A stretch of DNA of 64,000 nt from Lysinibacillus alkalisoli (GCF_014643595.1 NZ_BMJT01000013.1:1-64000), one strand, 5' to 3'. Positions 1 through 10,348 are shown, counted from the stretch's first letter. The notes: a model not told the origin generated them from the letters alone. Numbers and translations are program-made.

Positions 1-43
1 GGTAGTTGGACGTAGGTCCTGCGAGAGTAGAACGTTGCTAGGC
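1..43 (+). rRNA. rrf: 5S rRNA, 3' end (partial)
   Basis: The first 43 bases match the 3' part of Bacillales 5S rRNA, including the conserved GCGAGAGTAG block and a final GCTAGGC that would pair with the missing 5' end. A strong intrinsic terminator follows directly, as expected at the end of an rRNA operon. Only the 3' third is present because the window opens inside the gene. Confidence 0.88.
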
Positions 44-50
44 ACTTGTT

Positions 51-86
51 AAAACCCCTGTTACGATTTTCGTAACAGGGGTTTTT
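51..86 (+). terminator. rRNA operon terminator
   Basis: A near-perfect hairpin has the arms ACCCCTGTTACG and CGTAACAGGGGT around a short ATTTT loop and is followed by TTTTT. It lies eight bases after the end of 5S rRNA, so it should end rRNA operon transcription. Confidence 0.93.
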
Positions 87-101
87 GATTTGAAGAGATG
101 A

Positions 102-299
102 TTATGACGTCACTTTAGTTTTATTTTTTACAATTGTAGCTACAAGAGCACCTATAATAATAGGTAAGAAAGTGATCTCTGTAAAAAAGTTACCTGCAGA
201 GTCAAAGTTTAAATGAAATCTAAAAAATTTTGAATCTACAAGAGTGCCAAATACGTATAACGTTATAGTAGTCAGAAAAAAAGCAATGGTAGGTTTCAA
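102..299 (-). CDS. small two-helix membrane protein
   Basis: The protein is 65 aa with two hydrophobic stretches (about residues 4-22 and 43-60) joined by a Phe-rich, charged loop, and it ends in a Lys-rich tail. This fits a two-helix membrane protein. A GTG at 311 would lengthen it by four residues, but it overlaps the AAAGGTGG ribosome site, so the TTG at 299 is the better start. A TATTATATTATAG tract upstream could be the -10 region. I do not recognise the family. It faces away from its neighbours and appears monocistronic. Confidence 0.6.
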   Translation of the reverse strand: MKPTIAFFLTTITLYVFGTLVDSKFFRFHLNFDSAGNFFTEITFLPIIIGALVATIVKNKTKVTS

Positions 300-385
300 G
301 ATTTTAACCACCTTTCTATAATATAATAAGTATAAGAGATCCGATAAAGAGAAGACAATATAATAAAATTAAGAAGAGGTGTACG

Positions 386-562
386 ATGAACTGGTATGAA
401 GTAAATGAAGGTGAAACAATAGAGGAATGTTTAGTAAGAATGGAGAAAGAAGGTTATGAACCAGTAGCAAGAAAGGAAGAGCCTGTCTTTCACTTAGTAG
501 ACGGTCAACCAAAGGTCTTGAAGCAAAAAATCAAATTTAAAGTACGTAAAATCGAAAAATAA
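386..562 (+). CDS. yebG: NETI-motif protein (YebG-like)
   Basis: The protein is 58 aa, starts MNWYEVNEGETIEECL and continues with a GYEPVARKEEPVF block. This matches the small NETI family, whose members sit just upstream of purE in Bacillus (YebG in B. subtilis). The start is supported by AAGAGGTG four bases upstream. The function of the family is unknown. The protein is highly charged, has no membrane segment, and ends in a basic tail. Its position before the pur control region agrees with the B. subtilis order. Confidence 0.8.
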   Translation: MNWYEVNEGETIEECLVRMEKEGYEPVARKEEPVFHLVDGQPKVLKQKIKFKVRKIEK

Positions 563-580
563 AACTATTTTGTTACAAAG

Positions 581-616
581 ACGAACGTTTTATAAAGCTG
601 TAAATAAAATGTTCGT
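581..616. promoter_or_regulatory. PurR operator (paired PurBoxes)
   Basis: ACGAAC at 581-586 and GTTCGT at 611-616 form an inverted pair, and the similarity extends into flanking AT-rich bases on both sides. In Bacillales, PurR binds two inverted PurBoxes containing CGAAC separated by a short spacer. The pair lies immediately upstream of the purE promoter, where bound PurR would block initiation when PRPP is low. Confidence 0.75.
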
Positions 617-624
617 TTAATTCA

Positions 625-653
625 TTGACGATGACACATTCACTTGATAAAAT
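625..653 (+). promoter_or_regulatory. sigma-A promoter of the pur operon
   Basis: TTGACG at 625-630 and TAAAAT at 648-653 are separated by exactly 17 bases, and the PurR boxes lie just upstream. Transcription from here would read through the riboswitch into purE. Confidence 0.8.
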
Positions 654-671
654 ATGAGAAGTAATAGTTAA

Positions 672-742
672 CCCCATATAATCTAAAGAATTGGCTTTGG
701 AGTCTCTACCTAGCACCTTAATGCTAGACTATGCGGGAAATC
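672..742 (+). promoter_or_regulatory. purine riboswitch, guanine/hypoxanthine class
   Basis: The conserved purine aptamer core is present: ATATAATC after the 5' P1 strand, TCTCTACC in the three-way junction, a P3 hairpin CTAGCA/TGCTAG, and GACTATG in the 3' junction. The base that decides specificity is C (GACTATG, not GATTATG), which indicates guanine or hypoxanthine rather than adenine. P1 pairs CCCCATA (672-678) with the 730-737 strand with one bulge. The 3' strand GGAAATC (736-742) is fully complementary to GATTTCC (782-788) inside the downstream terminator, giving a credible antiterminator and an OFF switch on ligand binding. Confidence 0.92.
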
Positions 743-769
743 TTTTGAGTGTTTTATTGATTGTATGAG

Positions 770-819
770 CCCTCAAGTAATGATTTCCAGTATATGGACT
801 TCATTATTTGAGGGTTTTT
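770..819 (+). terminator. riboswitch expression-platform terminator
   Basis: CCCTCAAGTAATGA (770-783) pairs with TCATTATTTGAGGG (801-814) and is followed by TTTTT. Its 5' arm and loop contain the bases complementary to the 3' side of the aptamer, so it forms only when the antiterminator is absent. It ends about 40 bases before purE. Confidence 0.9.
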
Positions 820-857
820 AAATTGTATCGTTAATTGTTCAAAGGAGCGAATTATTC

Positions 858-1346
858 ATGAAACCGAAGATTGGCGTCATTATGGGCAGTACTAGTGATT
901 GGGAAACAATGAAACATGCTTGTGACGTATTGGATGAGTTGCAAGTACCTTATGAAAAACAAGTTGTTTCAGCTCATCGTACACCAGATTTAATGTTTGA
1001 ATATGCAGAGAAAGCTAGAGAACGAGGAATTCAAGTAATTATTGCTGGAGCAGGAGGGGCTGCTCATTTACCAGGAATGGTTGCTGCTAAAACGACTTTA
1101 CCTGTCATTGGCGTTCCTGTGCAATCACGTGCTCTGAATGGTTTAGATTCTTTACTGTCTATTGTACAAATGCCAGGAGGTGTGCCAGTGGCTACGGTTG
1201 CTATTGGTAAAGCAGGGGCAACAAACGCTGGATTGCTTGCAGCACAAATTTTAAGTACAACAGATCAAGATATCACAGAGCGCTTAGAACAACGCCGAGA
1301 AAAAACAAAGAACCAAGTATTAGAAAGCTCAGGTGACTTATTGTGA
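858..1346 (+). CDS. purE: N5-carboxyaminoimidazole ribonucleotide mutase PurE
   Basis: PurE converts N5-CAIR to CAIR in de novo purine synthesis. The 162 aa length is normal for the bacterial class I enzyme. Family motifs are intact: MGSTSDW near the N-terminus, SAHRTP around residue 40, [11 protein letters not shown] around residue 70, and PVQSRALNG. The ATG has AAAGGAG ten bases upstream and is the first gene after the riboswitch terminator. Its end overlaps the purK start by four bases (GTGA), implying translational coupling with the partner enzyme. Confidence 0.97.
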   Translation: MKPKIGVIMGSTSDWETMKHACDVLDELQVPYEKQVVSAHRTPDLMFEYAEKARERGIQVIIAGAGGAAHLPGMVAAKTTLPVIGVPVQSRALNGLDSLLSIVQMPGGVPVATVAIGKAGATNAGLLAAQILSTTDQDITERLEQRREKTKNQVLESSGDLL

Positions 1347-2467
1347 CGAAAATGATTTATCCAGGGCAAACGATTGGCATTATTGGTGGGGGACAACTAG
1401 GTCGAATGATGGCCTTAGCAGCTAAAGAGAGTGGTTTTAAAATCGCTGTATTAGAACCTACTATGGATTCGCCATGTGGTCAAGTTGCAGATATTCGTAT
1501 TGTTGCGAATTATGATGATGAGACAGCCCTAGAAGAGTTAGCAGAAGTTAGCGATGTTATTACATTTGAATTTGAAAATATTGATTATGAAGGTCTTAAA
1601 CGATTAACACAAGTGGCATATGTGCCTCAAGGGCCAGAACTTGTGCGCATCACACAAGACCGTATTATAGAAAAAAGAACATTGGTAGATGCAGGTGTTA
1701 AAGTAGCGCCTTATATTGAGGCAATGACGTATAACGAGCTAGTAGCAAATATTCATGATGTGGGCTTTCCTTGCGTTGTAAAGACGGCTAGAGGTGGCTA
1801 TGATGGCAAGGGTCAACAAATTGTAAAAACAGCCTCAGACATGGCTAAAGCAGAAAGCTTATTTGCCCACTCTACTTGTGTCGCTGAAGCGTTTATCCCT
1901 TTTGTGAAAGAGATTTCTGTAATCGTACAACGTAACAGTGTAGGAGAGAGTTACTGTTTACCCGTTGGCGAGAATATTCATGTGAATCATATTTTACATG
2001 AAACTATCGTACCTGCTCGTGTGACAGAAGGTACGTTAGCGAAAGCAGAACAAGCTGCTATGCAGATTGCTAATGCTATTGACTTAGTAGGTACATTAGC
2101 GGTTGAAATGTTTGTATTAGAAGACGGGGATATTTTAATTAATGAGTTAGCACCACGTCCTCATAATTCAGGCCACTATTCTATCGAAGCTTGTAATATA
2201 TCGCAATTTCATCAACATATTAGAGCGATTTGTGGATGGCCATTAAGAAAACCACAGTTATGGCAATCATCTGTTATGGTAAATGTTTTGGGCCAACATG
2301 TAATGCCTTTAAGCAATGAATTGGCGAAATATCCTGAATGGTCTGTGCATTTTTATGGCAAAGCAGAGGCTAAAGAAAATCGTAAAATGGGCCATGTCAC
2401 AATCATGACAACAAATATCGAAAAAACCTTGCAAGAAGTAGAAGCATCAACAATTTGGACAAAGTAA
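1343..2467 (+). CDS. purK: N5-carboxyaminoimidazole ribonucleotide synthase PurK
   Basis: PurK is an ATP-grasp enzyme making N5-CAIR from AIR, bicarbonate and ATP. The 374 aa protein starts with a GGGQLGRMM nucleotide-fold motif, has the ATP-grasp [13 protein letters not shown] segment near residue 150, and the family signature [13 protein letters not shown] around residue 270. The GTG start overlaps the purE stop; an ATG three codons later is possible. In most Bacillales the next genes are purB and purC. Here only a 56-base gap with no coding content precedes purS. Confidence 0.96.
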   Translation: MTKMIYPGQTIGIIGGGQLGRMMALAAKESGFKIAVLEPTMDSPCGQVADIRIVANYDDETALEELAEVSDVITFEFENIDYEGLKRLTQVAYVPQGPELVRITQDRIIEKRTLVDAGVKVAPYIEAMTYNELVANIHDVGFPCVVKTARGGYDGKGQQIVKTASDMAKAESLFAHSTCVAEAFIPFVKEISVIVQRNSVGESYCLPVGENIHVNHILHETIVPARVTEGTLAKAEQAAMQIANAIDLVGTLAVEMFVLEDGDILINELAPRPHNSGHYSIEACNISQFHQHIRAICGWPLRKPQLWQSSVMVNVLGQHVMPLSNELAKYPEWSVHFYGKAEAKENRKMGHVTIMTTNIEKTLQEVEASTIWTK

Positions 2468-2523
2468 CACCTGCCTAGCGCAGTTAATATAATTCATATC
2501 CAATTTCTTAGGAGGAAATTAAA

Positions 2524-2763
2524 ATGACGAAAGTAAATGTATATGTAACACTTCGTGAAAGTGTTGTTGACCCACAAGGAATCGCAGCAAAAGAGGCACT
2601 TCACTCAATGGGCCATGACGCAGTGAAAAATGTTCGTATTGGTAAACTAATCGAACTAGAAGTAGAAAGCAATACAGTTGAAGCAGACGTTACAAAAATG
2701 TGTGACGAACTATTAATCAACAAAGTTATTGAAGACTACCGCTTTGAAATCGAGGGGGAGTAA
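2524..2763 (+). CDS. purS: FGAM synthase subunit PurS
   Basis: PurS is the small bridging subunit that holds PurQ and PurL together in the Gram-positive formylglycinamidine ribonucleotide synthase. The 79 aa protein has the usual length and motifs: VYVTLRESVVDPQG, ALHSMG, VRIGK and VIEDYRFE. A strong AGGAGG site precedes the ATG. It looks unaltered, in contrast to the neighbouring PurQ and PurL. Four bases separate it from purQ. Confidence 0.96.
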   Translation: MTKVNVYVTLRESVVDPQGIAAKEALHSMGHDAVKNVRIGKLIELEVESNTVEADVTKMCDELLINKVIEDYRFEIEGE

Positions 2764-2767
2764 TACA

Positions 2768-3433
2768 ATGAAATTCGCAATTTTAACATTTCCAGGGACA
2801 AGTTGTGAAGTAGATATGCATCATGCATTATCAACAGTAGTTGGTGGTGAATCTGAAATCGTTTGGCATAAAGATGCAGATATTAGCAACTATGATGGGA
2901 TTATTATTCCTACAGGCGCAACATTTGGTGATTATTTACGTCCAGGTGCATTGGCCAAAAGTACAACGTTAGCTAACCAAGTCGTGGCATTTGCAAAAAC
3001 AGGTAAACCAGTAATAGGTGTCGGCAGTGGGTTTCATGTGTTAGTAGAGTTAGGTTTGTTACCAGGCGCATTTTTAATGAACCCGTCATTAAAGTTTGAA
3101 ACGGGTAAAGTGAATGTCAAAGTAAATACAAATACAAAGTTTACATCGCATTATGACGAAAATGTGGTGATTGCTTTACCTTATGCACATCAATTTGGTT
3201 CTTATTATATTGATGAAAAAACAGCCCAACAATTACAAGACAATAATCAAGTTGTCTTCACATATACAGATGAGTCATTTAATAGCATAGCTAACATTGC
3301 TGGTGTGGTTAACGAGGCAGGAAATGTGTTAGGTGTAATGCCATTACCTGAGCGTGCAGTGGAAGAAATTATCGGTGGTATTGATGGTCTACCATTCTTT
3401 GAATCTACTTTGAAAAATTGGAGTGAACAATAA
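2768..3433 (+). CDS. purQ: PurQ-like glutaminase subunit lacking catalytic residues
   Basis: By position, length (221 aa) and sequence this is PurQ, the class I glutamine amidotransferase subunit that supplies ammonia to PurL. Fold motifs remain ([39 protein letters not shown]). The nucleophile motif that reads GVCNGFQ in B. subtilis is GVGSGFH, so Cys86 is Gly (codon GGC at 3023-3025). The catalytic HPE is LPE (Leu193, codon TTA at 3344-3346). Further changes are GGFSYGD to TGATFGD and AHGEG to AHQFG. The frame is intact, with a good GGGGG ribosome site, and the gene abuts purL (TAATG). I infer a folded, retained but glutaminase-inactive subunit. Confidence 0.93.
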   Translation: MKFAILTFPGTSCEVDMHHALSTVVGGESEIVWHKDADISNYDGIIIPTGATFGDYLRPGALAKSTTLANQVVAFAKTGKPVIGVGSGFHVLVELGLLPGAFLMNPSLKFETGKVNVKVNTNTKFTSHYDENVVIALPYAHQFGSYYIDEKTAQQLQDNNQVVFTYTDESFNSIANIAGVVNEAGNVLGVMPLPERAVEEIIGGIDGLPFFESTLKNWSEQ

Positions 3434-5637
3434 TGCTTGAACCAACAGCGCAACAAGTAAAAGACGAAAAATTATATCTACAGTTAGGTATGACAGAAGA
3501 GGAATACGACTTAGCAGTGCAAATGCATGGTCGCCTTCCCAACTATACAGAAATCGGCTTATTCTCTGCCATGTGGTCTGAGCATTGTTCATATAAAAGT
3601 TCTACACCAGTTTTACGTCGCTTCCCTACAAAGGGTGAACGTGTTTTACAAGGCCCGGGTGAAGGTGCAGGTATTGTAGATATTGGTGATAATCAAGCAG
3701 CAGTATTTAAAATGGAGTCACATAACTCACCTTCTGCAATTGAGCCATTTATTGGTGCAGCAACAGGTGCAGGTGGAGTATTGCGTGATGTGTTTTCGAT
3801 GGGAGCTCGTCCTGTTGCATTAGTTAACTCCTTACGTCTTGGTGATTTAACAGAGCCACGTGACCGCTTCTTATTAAAAGAAGCTGTAGCAGGTATGGCA
3901 AGCTACGGTAACATCATTGGTGTACCAACGATTGCAGGTGAGGTACAGTTTGACCAATGCTACTCAAAGCGTCCATTAGTTAATGCAATGGCAGTAGGGT
4001 TACTTAACCATGAAGACATGCAAAAAGGATTAGCTTCAGGTGTAGGTAATACTGTATTATATGCAGGTGCTAAAACAGGTCGTGATGGTATTAATGGTGC
4101 TACGATGTCTTCAGCAGAAGTAGCAGTAGAAGAAAACAATGAATTACCAGTTATGCAAGCAGGTGACCCTTATTTAGAGAAACTCCTAATGGAAGCTTGT
4201 CTAGAATTAGTGCATCACGATGCATTAATCGGTATTCAAGATATGGGCGCAGCAGGTTTAACTTCATCATCAGCAGAGATGGCTGCAAAAGCAGGCTTCG
4301 GTGTTGAAATGAACTTAGACTTAATCCCACAACGTGAGGAAGGTATGACACCTTACGAAATGATGTTATCTGAATCACAAGAGCGTATGTTAATCGTTGT
4401 GCAAAAAGGCAGTGAAGACGAAATCATCGCAATTTTTGATAAATATGGCATTGAAGCTTGTGCGGTAGGGCATGTAACAGACGATAAATTATTACGCTTA
4501 CTACACAAAGGTGAAGTAGTAGCAGAGGTATCGGTAGATGCGTTAGCAGAAGATAACCCTGTGTACAACAAGCCTTCACAAGAGCCAGCCTACTTTGCTG
4601 AGTTCCAAGCGATGGAAAATAAAGCACCACAAGTAACAGATTATAAAGAAACATTAGTTGCGTTACTTAAACGCCCTACGATTGCTTCTAAGGAATGGAT
4701 TTATAATCAATTTGATACGCAGGCGCGTGCTAATACAGTAGTCGCACCAGGTTCATCAGCAGGTGTCATTCGTGTAGCAGGTACAAACAAAGGCTTAGCA
4801 ATGACATCAGATTGTAACTCGCGTTATGTATACCTTGACCCAGAAACAGGCGGTAAAATTGCAGTAGCAGAAGCAGCTCGTAATTTAATTTGTTCCGGCG
4901 CAGAGCCAATTGCTGTTACAGACTGCTTAAACTTTGGTAGCCCTGACAAACCTGAAGTGTTTTGGCAACTAGAAAAATCAGCAGACGGTATCTCAGAAGC
5001 ATGTGTAGCACTGAATGCACCAATTATTAGTGGTAACGTATCGCTATCCAATGAAGTGAATGGTAAACCTATTTACCCAACACCAACATTAGGTATGGTT
5101 GGTTTAATCCAAGACTTAAATCATGTTGTAACATCGGATGCAAAACAAGCAGGTGATGTAGTGTATGTAGTAGGTGAAGCACAAACAGAATTTGGCGGTA
5201 GTGAGCTTCAACAAATGTTAGAAGGTAAAATTGCAGGTAAAGCGCCAGCATTAGATTTAGCTGTAGAGGCTAAACGTCAACAAGATGTATTGGCTGCAAT
5301 TCGTAAAGGCTTAGTACAATCAGCTTCTGACGTATCAGAAGGTGGCTTAGCTGTAGCACTTTGTGAAGCTGTATTTGGTAATGAACTTGGTTTAGATGTA
5401 ACGCTTACAGGTGAAGCAGTAACGGCTTTATTTAGTGAAACACAATCTCGATTTGTACTAACTGTGGCTGAGGAAAATGTACAAGCATTTGAAGCAATCG
5501 TAACAGATGCTAAAAAAGTTGGTGTCGTAACAAAGAGTACGATTACAATTAACGGAGAAAATGGTGTACTTATTCAAGGTACTACATCTGAGTTCCGTGA
5601 TGCTTGGAAAGGGGCTATTGCATGCTTGCTGAAATAA
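3433..5637 (+). CDS. purL: FGAM synthase large subunit PurL (divergent active site)
   Basis: PurL (734 aa, small Gram-positive type) uses ATP and ammonia to convert FGAR to FGAM. Most family motifs are present: [41 protein letters not shown] and ESQERM. Several normally invariant positions are changed: ESHNHPS reads ESHNSPS (Ser99), TDNLNFGNP reads TDCLNFGSP (Cys498, Ser503), and NVSLYNE reads NVSLSNE (Ser539). The reading frame is full length. The start overlaps the purQ stop by one base. Activity may be retained with altered ammonia handling, but this cannot be told from sequence. Confidence 0.94.
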   Translation: MLEPTAQQVKDEKLYLQLGMTEEEYDLAVQMHGRLPNYTEIGLFSAMWSEHCSYKSSTPVLRRFPTKGERVLQGPGEGAGIVDIGDNQAAVFKMESHNSPSAIEPFIGAATGAGGVLRDVFSMGARPVALVNSLRLGDLTEPRDRFLLKEAVAGMASYGNIIGVPTIAGEVQFDQCYSKRPLVNAMAVGLLNHEDMQKGLASGVGNTVLYAGAKTGRDGINGATMSSAEVAVEENNELPVMQAGDPYLEKLLMEACLELVHHDALIGIQDMGAAGLTSSSAEMAAKAGFGVEMNLDLIPQREEGMTPYEMMLSESQERMLIVVQKGSEDEIIAIFDKYGIEACAVGHVTDDKLLRLLHKGEVVAEVSVDALAEDNPVYNKPSQEPAYFAEFQAMENKAPQVTDYKETLVALLKRPTIASKEWIYNQFDTQARANTVVAPGSSAGVIRVAGTNKGLAMTSDCNSRYVYLDPETGGKIAVAEAARNLICSGAEPIAVTDCLNFGSPDKPEVFWQLEKSADGISEACVALNAPIISGNVSLSNEVNGKPIYPTPTLGMVGLIQDLNHVVTSDAKQAGDVVYVVGEAQTEFGGSELQQMLEGKIAGKAPALDLAVEAKRQQDVLAAIRKGLVQSASDVSEGGLAVALCEAVFGNELGLDVTLTGEAVTALFSETQSRFVLTVAEENVQAFEAIVTDAKKVGVVTKSTITINGENGVLIQGTTSEFRDAWKGAIACLLK

Positions 5638-7049
5638 GAGGCCTAAATGAAGAGTGTGGAGTGTTTGGTATTTGGGGAAACCCAAATGCCGCTCACTTAA
5701 GCTATTATGGCTTACATGCCCTTCAACATCGTGGTCAAGAAGGTGCAGGTATTGTTGTTTCAGACGGTAAGCATCTTCGCGCTGTAAAGGGCGAGGGGCT
5801 TGTTAATGATGTCTTTAATGAAGAGAAGTTACGTTCAATCGTTGGTGACCGAGCAATTGCACATGCACGTTATTCAACAGATGGCGGTGTATCTGGTATT
5901 GAAGGGGTACAACCTTTATTATTTCATTCGTCCACAGGTAGCCTATCAATTGCCCAAAATGGTAATATCGTAAATGCGAGCCATTTAAAACAATATTTAG
6001 AACGACAAGGTAGTATTTTTCATACAAGCTCTGATGCAGAGGTATTGGCGCACTTAATTAAAAAAAGCACACATTCGCCATTTCGTGCAAAAGTAAAAAA
6101 TGCTTTAACCTTATTAAAAGGTGCCTACTCACTACTCATTTTAACTAAAGATGAGATGTTAGTGGCACGTGACCCACATGGTTTACGCCCCTTATCATTA
6201 GGTCGTTTAGGTGATAGTTACGTTGTGGCATCAGAAACTTGCGCATTTGACCTTATTGGTGCGGAATATATAAGAGAAGTCGAGCCAGGAGAGCTAGTAG
6301 TTATTGATAACAATGGTATGACTTCTGAAAAATTTGCAGACGTGACAAAACGTGCAATGTGTACGATGGAGTACGTCTATTTAGCACGTCCAGACTCTAA
6401 TATTGATGGCATTAATGTGCATATGGCACGCAAACGTATGGGTAAAAGACTAGCTAGAGAATGTGCTCATATTGAAGCAGATGTTGTAACTGGTGTGCCA
6501 GATTCTAGTATTTCAGCTGCCATTGGTTTTGCAGAAGAAAGTGGCATCCCCTATGAGTTAGGTTTAATTAAAAACCGATATGTAGGGCGTACATTTATTC
6601 AACCTACACAAGAATTAAGAGAACGTGGCGTAAAAATGAAGTTATCGCCTGTAGTGCAAGTAGTAAAAGGAAAGCGTGTGGTTATGGTTGATGATTCAAT
6701 TGTACGTGGTACTACATCTCGTAGAATTGTAACGATGTTAAAAGAAGCAGGAGCAGCAGAGGTGCATGTTGTGATTAGTTCGCCACCAATGACTGACCCT
6801 TGCTATTATGGCATTGATACTTCTACACATGAAGAGCTTATTGCATCAAGTAATACAGTGGAAGAAATTCGTGAAAAAATTGGGGCAGACTCCTTAACTT
6901 TTTTATCAGTAGAAGGTACGGTAGACTCTATTGGTCGTGAGTATGAGGATGATAATGGTGGTTTATGTATGGCATGCTTTACAAAAGACTATCCGACAGA
7001 GATTTTCCCAGATACGATTTTACCACATGAAAAAGAATTGTTACGTTAA
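5622..7049 (+). CDS. purF: amidophosphoribosyltransferase PurF
   Basis: PurF makes phosphoribosylamine from PRPP and glutamine, the committed step of the pathway. Translation from the ATG at 5622, 16 bases inside purL, gives 475 aa starting [16 protein letters not shown]. This is the Bacillus-type 11-residue propeptide followed by the catalytic Cys12. The N-terminal Ntn glutaminase domain carries the ARYSTDGG segment. The PRT domain has [13 protein letters not shown]. Four cysteines match the B. subtilis 4Fe-4S ligands (RAMCTM, DPCYYG and the CMAC pair). Unlike PurQ, its glutaminase residues are intact. Confidence 0.96.
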   Translation: MLAEIRGLNEECGVFGIWGNPNAAHLSYYGLHALQHRGQEGAGIVVSDGKHLRAVKGEGLVNDVFNEEKLRSIVGDRAIAHARYSTDGGVSGIEGVQPLLFHSSTGSLSIAQNGNIVNASHLKQYLERQGSIFHTSSDAEVLAHLIKKSTHSPFRAKVKNALTLLKGAYSLLILTKDEMLVARDPHGLRPLSLGRLGDSYVVASETCAFDLIGAEYIREVEPGELVVIDNNGMTSEKFADVTKRAMCTMEYVYLARPDSNIDGINVHMARKRMGKRLARECAHIEADVVTGVPDSSISAAIGFAEESGIPYELGLIKNRYVGRTFIQPTQELRERGVKMKLSPVVQVVKGKRVVMVDDSIVRGTTSRRIVTMLKEAGAAEVHVVISSPPMTDPCYYGIDTSTHEELIASSNTVEEIREKIGADSLTFLSVEGTVDSIGREYEDDNGGLCMACFTKDYPTEIFPDTILPHEKELLR

Positions 7050-7063
7050 GGAGGCAGTTTTAC

Positions 7064-8119
7064 GTGTCAAAGGCATATGAACAAGCAGGCGTAAATATAG
7101 AAGCAGGTTATGAGGCAGTAAAGCGTATGAAATCACATGTAGAACGTACAGCACGTAAAGGAATTATGGGTACGTTTGGTGGATTTGGTGGTATGTTTGA
7201 CTTATCTCAATTGCATTTAAAAGAACCTGTATTAATTTCAGGCACAGATGGTGTAGGAACAAAATTAAAATTAGCTTTCATGGTTGATAAACACGATACC
7301 ATTGGCATTGACTGTGTAGCGATGTGTGTCAATGATATCGTAGCCCAAGGTGCAGAGCCTTTATACTTTTTAGACTATGTTGCTTTAGGTAAAGCAGAAC
7401 CTGCTAAAATTGAGCAAATTGTTAAAGGTGTAGCAGATGGTTGTGTGCAATCAGGTGCTGCGTTAATTGGTGGAGAAACTGCCGAAATGCCAGGGCTATA
7501 TGAAGAAGATGAATATGATCTAGCTGGTTTTGCTGTTGGTGCTACAGAAAAAGAAAATATTGTAACAGGTGAAAAGATTCAAACAGGAGATGTTTTAATC
7601 GGTCTTGCTTCAAGTGGCGTACACTCTAATGGTTATTCACTAGTACGAAAAATTATCTTTGATAATAACGGCTATAAAGTCGACCAAGTTATAGAAGGTT
7701 ATGAAACATTAGGCCCTATTGGTGAGGCTTTACTAGAGCCAACTAAATTATATGCTAAACCTGTATTAGCTATTTTACGTGAAGTAGATGTACATGGTAT
7801 GGCTCATATTACAGGTGGCGGTTTTTATGAGAATTTGCCAAGAATGATGCCTGAAGGGTTAACAGTAGAGGTTAATTTAGGTGCATGGCCAGTATTACCG
7901 ATCTTTGAATTGTTAAAAGATAAAGGCGCGCTTCAAGATAAAGACTTATATAATGTCTTTAATATGGGCATTGGTTTTGTTATTGCGGTGCCAGCAAAAG
8001 ATGCTGACCAAGTGTTAGCCATTGCGGAACAACATGGTGAAAAAGCATATACCATTGGCCGTGTTGTTGATGGTGAGACAATTGCTTTTATTGGCGAACA
8101 TGATGGGAGTTTGCAATAA
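7064..8119 (+). CDS. purM: AIR synthase PurM
   Basis: PurM cyclises FGAM to aminoimidazole ribonucleotide with ATP. The 351 aa length is normal. It contains the [13 protein letters not shown] motif near residue 65, a [12 protein letters not shown] block, GGETAEMPG around residue 140, and [13 protein letters not shown]. The GTG start has AAGGAGG nine bases upstream. It is tightly linked to purN (TAATG overlap). Confidence 0.97.
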   Translation: MSKAYEQAGVNIEAGYEAVKRMKSHVERTARKGIMGTFGGFGGMFDLSQLHLKEPVLISGTDGVGTKLKLAFMVDKHDTIGIDCVAMCVNDIVAQGAEPLYFLDYVALGKAEPAKIEQIVKGVADGCVQSGAALIGGETAEMPGLYEEDEYDLAGFAVGATEKENIVTGEKIQTGDVLIGLASSGVHSNGYSLVRKIIFDNNGYKVDQVIEGYETLGPIGEALLEPTKLYAKPVLAILREVDVHGMAHITGGGFYENLPRMMPEGLTVEVNLGAWPVLPIFELLKDKGALQDKDLYNVFNMGIGFVIAVPAKDADQVLAIAEQHGEKAYTIGRVVDGETIAFIGEHDGSLQ

Positions 8120-8685
8120 TGACAGCCCAAATCGCAATATTTGCTTCAGGTAGTGGAAGCAACTTTCAAGCGTTACATGAAGCAATAAAAGAGGGTCGGT
8201 TAGATGCTACTATCGCTGTGGTGATAACAGACCAGCCTAACGCATACGTTGTACAACGCGCTGAAAAAGCTAATATTAAAGTAGTGGCATTATCACCAAA
8301 AACGTTTGATACAAAGGAAGCTTATGAAGAGAAAATCGCAGAGGTATTAAAAGCTTTAGGTGTGGAATGGTTGATTTTAGCGGGATATATGCGTTTGATT
8401 GGCCCAACATTATTACAGGCTTATCCTAAGCGAATCATTAATATTCATCCGTCCTTACTGCCATCCTTCCCAGGTAAAGATGCTATTGGTCAAGCTTTTC
8501 AACATGGTGTAAAAGTAACGGGCGTAACAGTTCATTATGTAGATGAAGGTATGGACACAGGCCCTATTATTGCACAGCAAGCGGTCAACATTATTGAAGG
8601 CGATAAAGAAGCAACCGAACTTGCGATTCATCGTGTGGAGCACGAATTATATACAGCAGCATTAAATCGTATTTTTAACATGTAA
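8119..8685 (+). CDS. purN: phosphoribosylglycinamide formyltransferase PurN
   Basis: PurN transfers a formyl group from 10-formyl-THF to GAR. The 188 aa protein has [10 protein letters not shown] at the N-terminus, the catalytic [12 protein letters not shown] (Asn and His), and [13 protein letters not shown] with the catalytic Asp. No purT-like alternative is seen in the window. A hairpin with a T tract begins at its stop codon. Confidence 0.96.
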   Translation: MTAQIAIFASGSGSNFQALHEAIKEGRLDATIAVVITDQPNAYVVQRAEKANIKVVALSPKTFDTKEAYEEKIAEVLKALGVEWLILAGYMRLIGPTLLQAYPKRIINIHPSLLPSFPGKDAIGQAFQHGVKVTGVTVHYVDEGMDTGPIIAQQAVNIIEGDKEATELAIHRVEHELYTAALNRIFNM

Positions 8686-8709
8686 AACCGGACAATGTGC
8701 CGGTTTTTT
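8684..8709 (+). terminator. hairpin with T-run between purN and purH
   Basis: AAAACCGG (8684-8691) pairs with CCGGTTTT (8700-8707), followed by TT. The loop ACAATGTG may add two more pairs. This resembles a weak intrinsic terminator and starts at the purN stop. It could lower transcription of the last two operon genes or stabilise the upstream mRNA. Confidence 0.6.
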
Positions 8710-8750
8710 ATTCAAATCACAGAAATGTATTTATAAGGAGGAATAACGAC

Positions 8751-10286
8751 GTGGCGAAACGTGCGTTAATCAGTGTATCAAATAAAGAGGGCGTAGTGGA
8801 ATTTGCAAGAGAGCTTGTTGCACTAGGTTATGAAGTATTATCAACAGGTGGTACAAATCAATTATTACAAGATAGTGGTGTAGCCGTTACACCAGTAGAC
8901 CAAGTAACGAATTTCCCAGAAATTTTAGGTGGACGTGTCAAAACATTAAATCCTATGATTCATGGTGGATTATTAGCAAAACATGATGATGCAGATCATG
9001 TGGCACAAATGAATGAGCACGGTATTGAGCCTATTCAAGTAGTATGTGTTAATTTATATCCCTTTGTTGAGACAATATCAAAGCCAGAAGTCACAATGGA
9101 AGATGCGATTGAGAATATTGACATCGGTGGTCCAGCTATGCTGCGTGCATCAGCTAAAAATCATCAATATGTCACTGTAGTAGTGGATCATAATGACTAT
9201 GCAACTGTCCTAAGTGAATTACAGGCTGAGGGTACGACAACTTTAGCAACACGTCGCAAATTAGCGGCTAAAGTTTTCCGCCATACAGCAGCGTATGACT
9301 CTTATATCTCAAATTATTTAACAGAAGCAACAGGTGATATGTATCCAGAGAATTTAACGGTCACTTATGAATTAAAACAGCACTTACGCTACGGAGAAAA
9401 TCCTCACCAAAAAGCGGCATTTTATCAAAAGCGTTTAGGTTCTGATTTTTCTTTAGCTGCTGCTCATCAAATCCATGGTAAAGAATTGTCTTATAATAAT
9501 ATTCAAGATGGCAATGCAGCTCTACAAATTGTCAAAGAGTTTGAAATGCCAGCAGCCGTTGCTGTTAAACATATGAACCCTTGTGGTGTAGGGACGGGCA
9601 TGACAATTGAGGAAGCATTTGATAAAGCTTATGAGGCGGATCCAACTTCTATTTTTGGGGGTATTATAGCCCTTAATCAAGAGGTGGATGTAGCAACTGC
9701 ACAAAAATTAAGCGAGATCTTTTTAGAGATTATTATTGCGCCTTCCTTCACTGAAGAGGCATTAGCTATTTTAACGAAGAAAAAAAATATTCGTTTATTA
9801 ACGATTTCATTTGCTCAAGAAAAACAAGATGCATTTAATGTTGTCTCAGTTGAAGGTGGATTATTAGTACAAGAGCCAGATCGTTATGGTTTTGCTGAGG
9901 CTGATATTAAAGTAGCTACAGACCGTGAGCCTACAGAAGCAGAATGGGAAGCATTAAAGTTAGGTTGGGCCGTTGTAAAACACGTGAAATCTAATGCAAT
10001 TGTTGTCTCTGATGCACGTATGACATTAGGCGTTGGTGCTGGTCAAATGAACCGAGTTGGCGCTGCAAAAATTGCTTTTGAACAAGCGGGTGAAAAAGCG
10101 CAGGGTGCAACGTTAGCTTCAGATGCCTTCTTCCCAATGAGTGATACCGTAGAGGCAGCTGCAAAAGCAGGGATTACGGCAATCATTCAACCTGGTGGTT
10201 CAATTAAAGATCAAGAGTCCATTGACATGGCAAATCAGTATAATATTGCGATGGTATTCACAGGTGTACGTCACTTCAAACATTAA
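8751..10286 (+). CDS. purH: bifunctional AICAR transformylase/IMP cyclohydrolase PurH
   Basis: PurH carries out the last two steps to IMP. The GTG at 8751, with AAGGAGG ten bases upstream, gives 511 aa starting [14 protein letters not shown]. An in-frame start at 8697 would run through the hairpin and is unlikely. The N-terminal IMP cyclohydrolase domain has [18 protein letters not shown] and [13 protein letters not shown]. The C-terminal transformylase has [22 protein letters not shown] and SDAFFPMSD. Length and motifs are ordinary. Confidence 0.96.
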   Translation: MAKRALISVSNKEGVVEFARELVALGYEVLSTGGTNQLLQDSGVAVTPVDQVTNFPEILGGRVKTLNPMIHGGLLAKHDDADHVAQMNEHGIEPIQVVCVNLYPFVETISKPEVTMEDAIENIDIGGPAMLRASAKNHQYVTVVVDHNDYATVLSELQAEGTTTLATRRKLAAKVFRHTAAYDSYISNYLTEATGDMYPENLTVTYELKQHLRYGENPHQKAAFYQKRLGSDFSLAAAHQIHGKELSYNNIQDGNAALQIVKEFEMPAAVAVKHMNPCGVGTGMTIEEAFDKAYEADPTSIFGGIIALNQEVDVATAQKLSEIFLEIIIAPSFTEEALAILTKKKNIRLLTISFAQEKQDAFNVVSVEGGLLVQEPDRYGFAEADIKVATDREPTEAEWEALKLGWAVVKHVKSNAIVVSDARMTLGVGAGQMNRVGAAKIAFEQAGEKAQGATLASDAFFPMSDTVEAAAKAGITAIIQPGGSIKDQESIDMANQYNIAMVFTGVRHFKH

Positions 10287-10348
10287 TAAGAGATAATTAA
10301 GGGGAACGTTCAAACCATTACTATAAAGAATTTGTGGGAGGTTTAATC

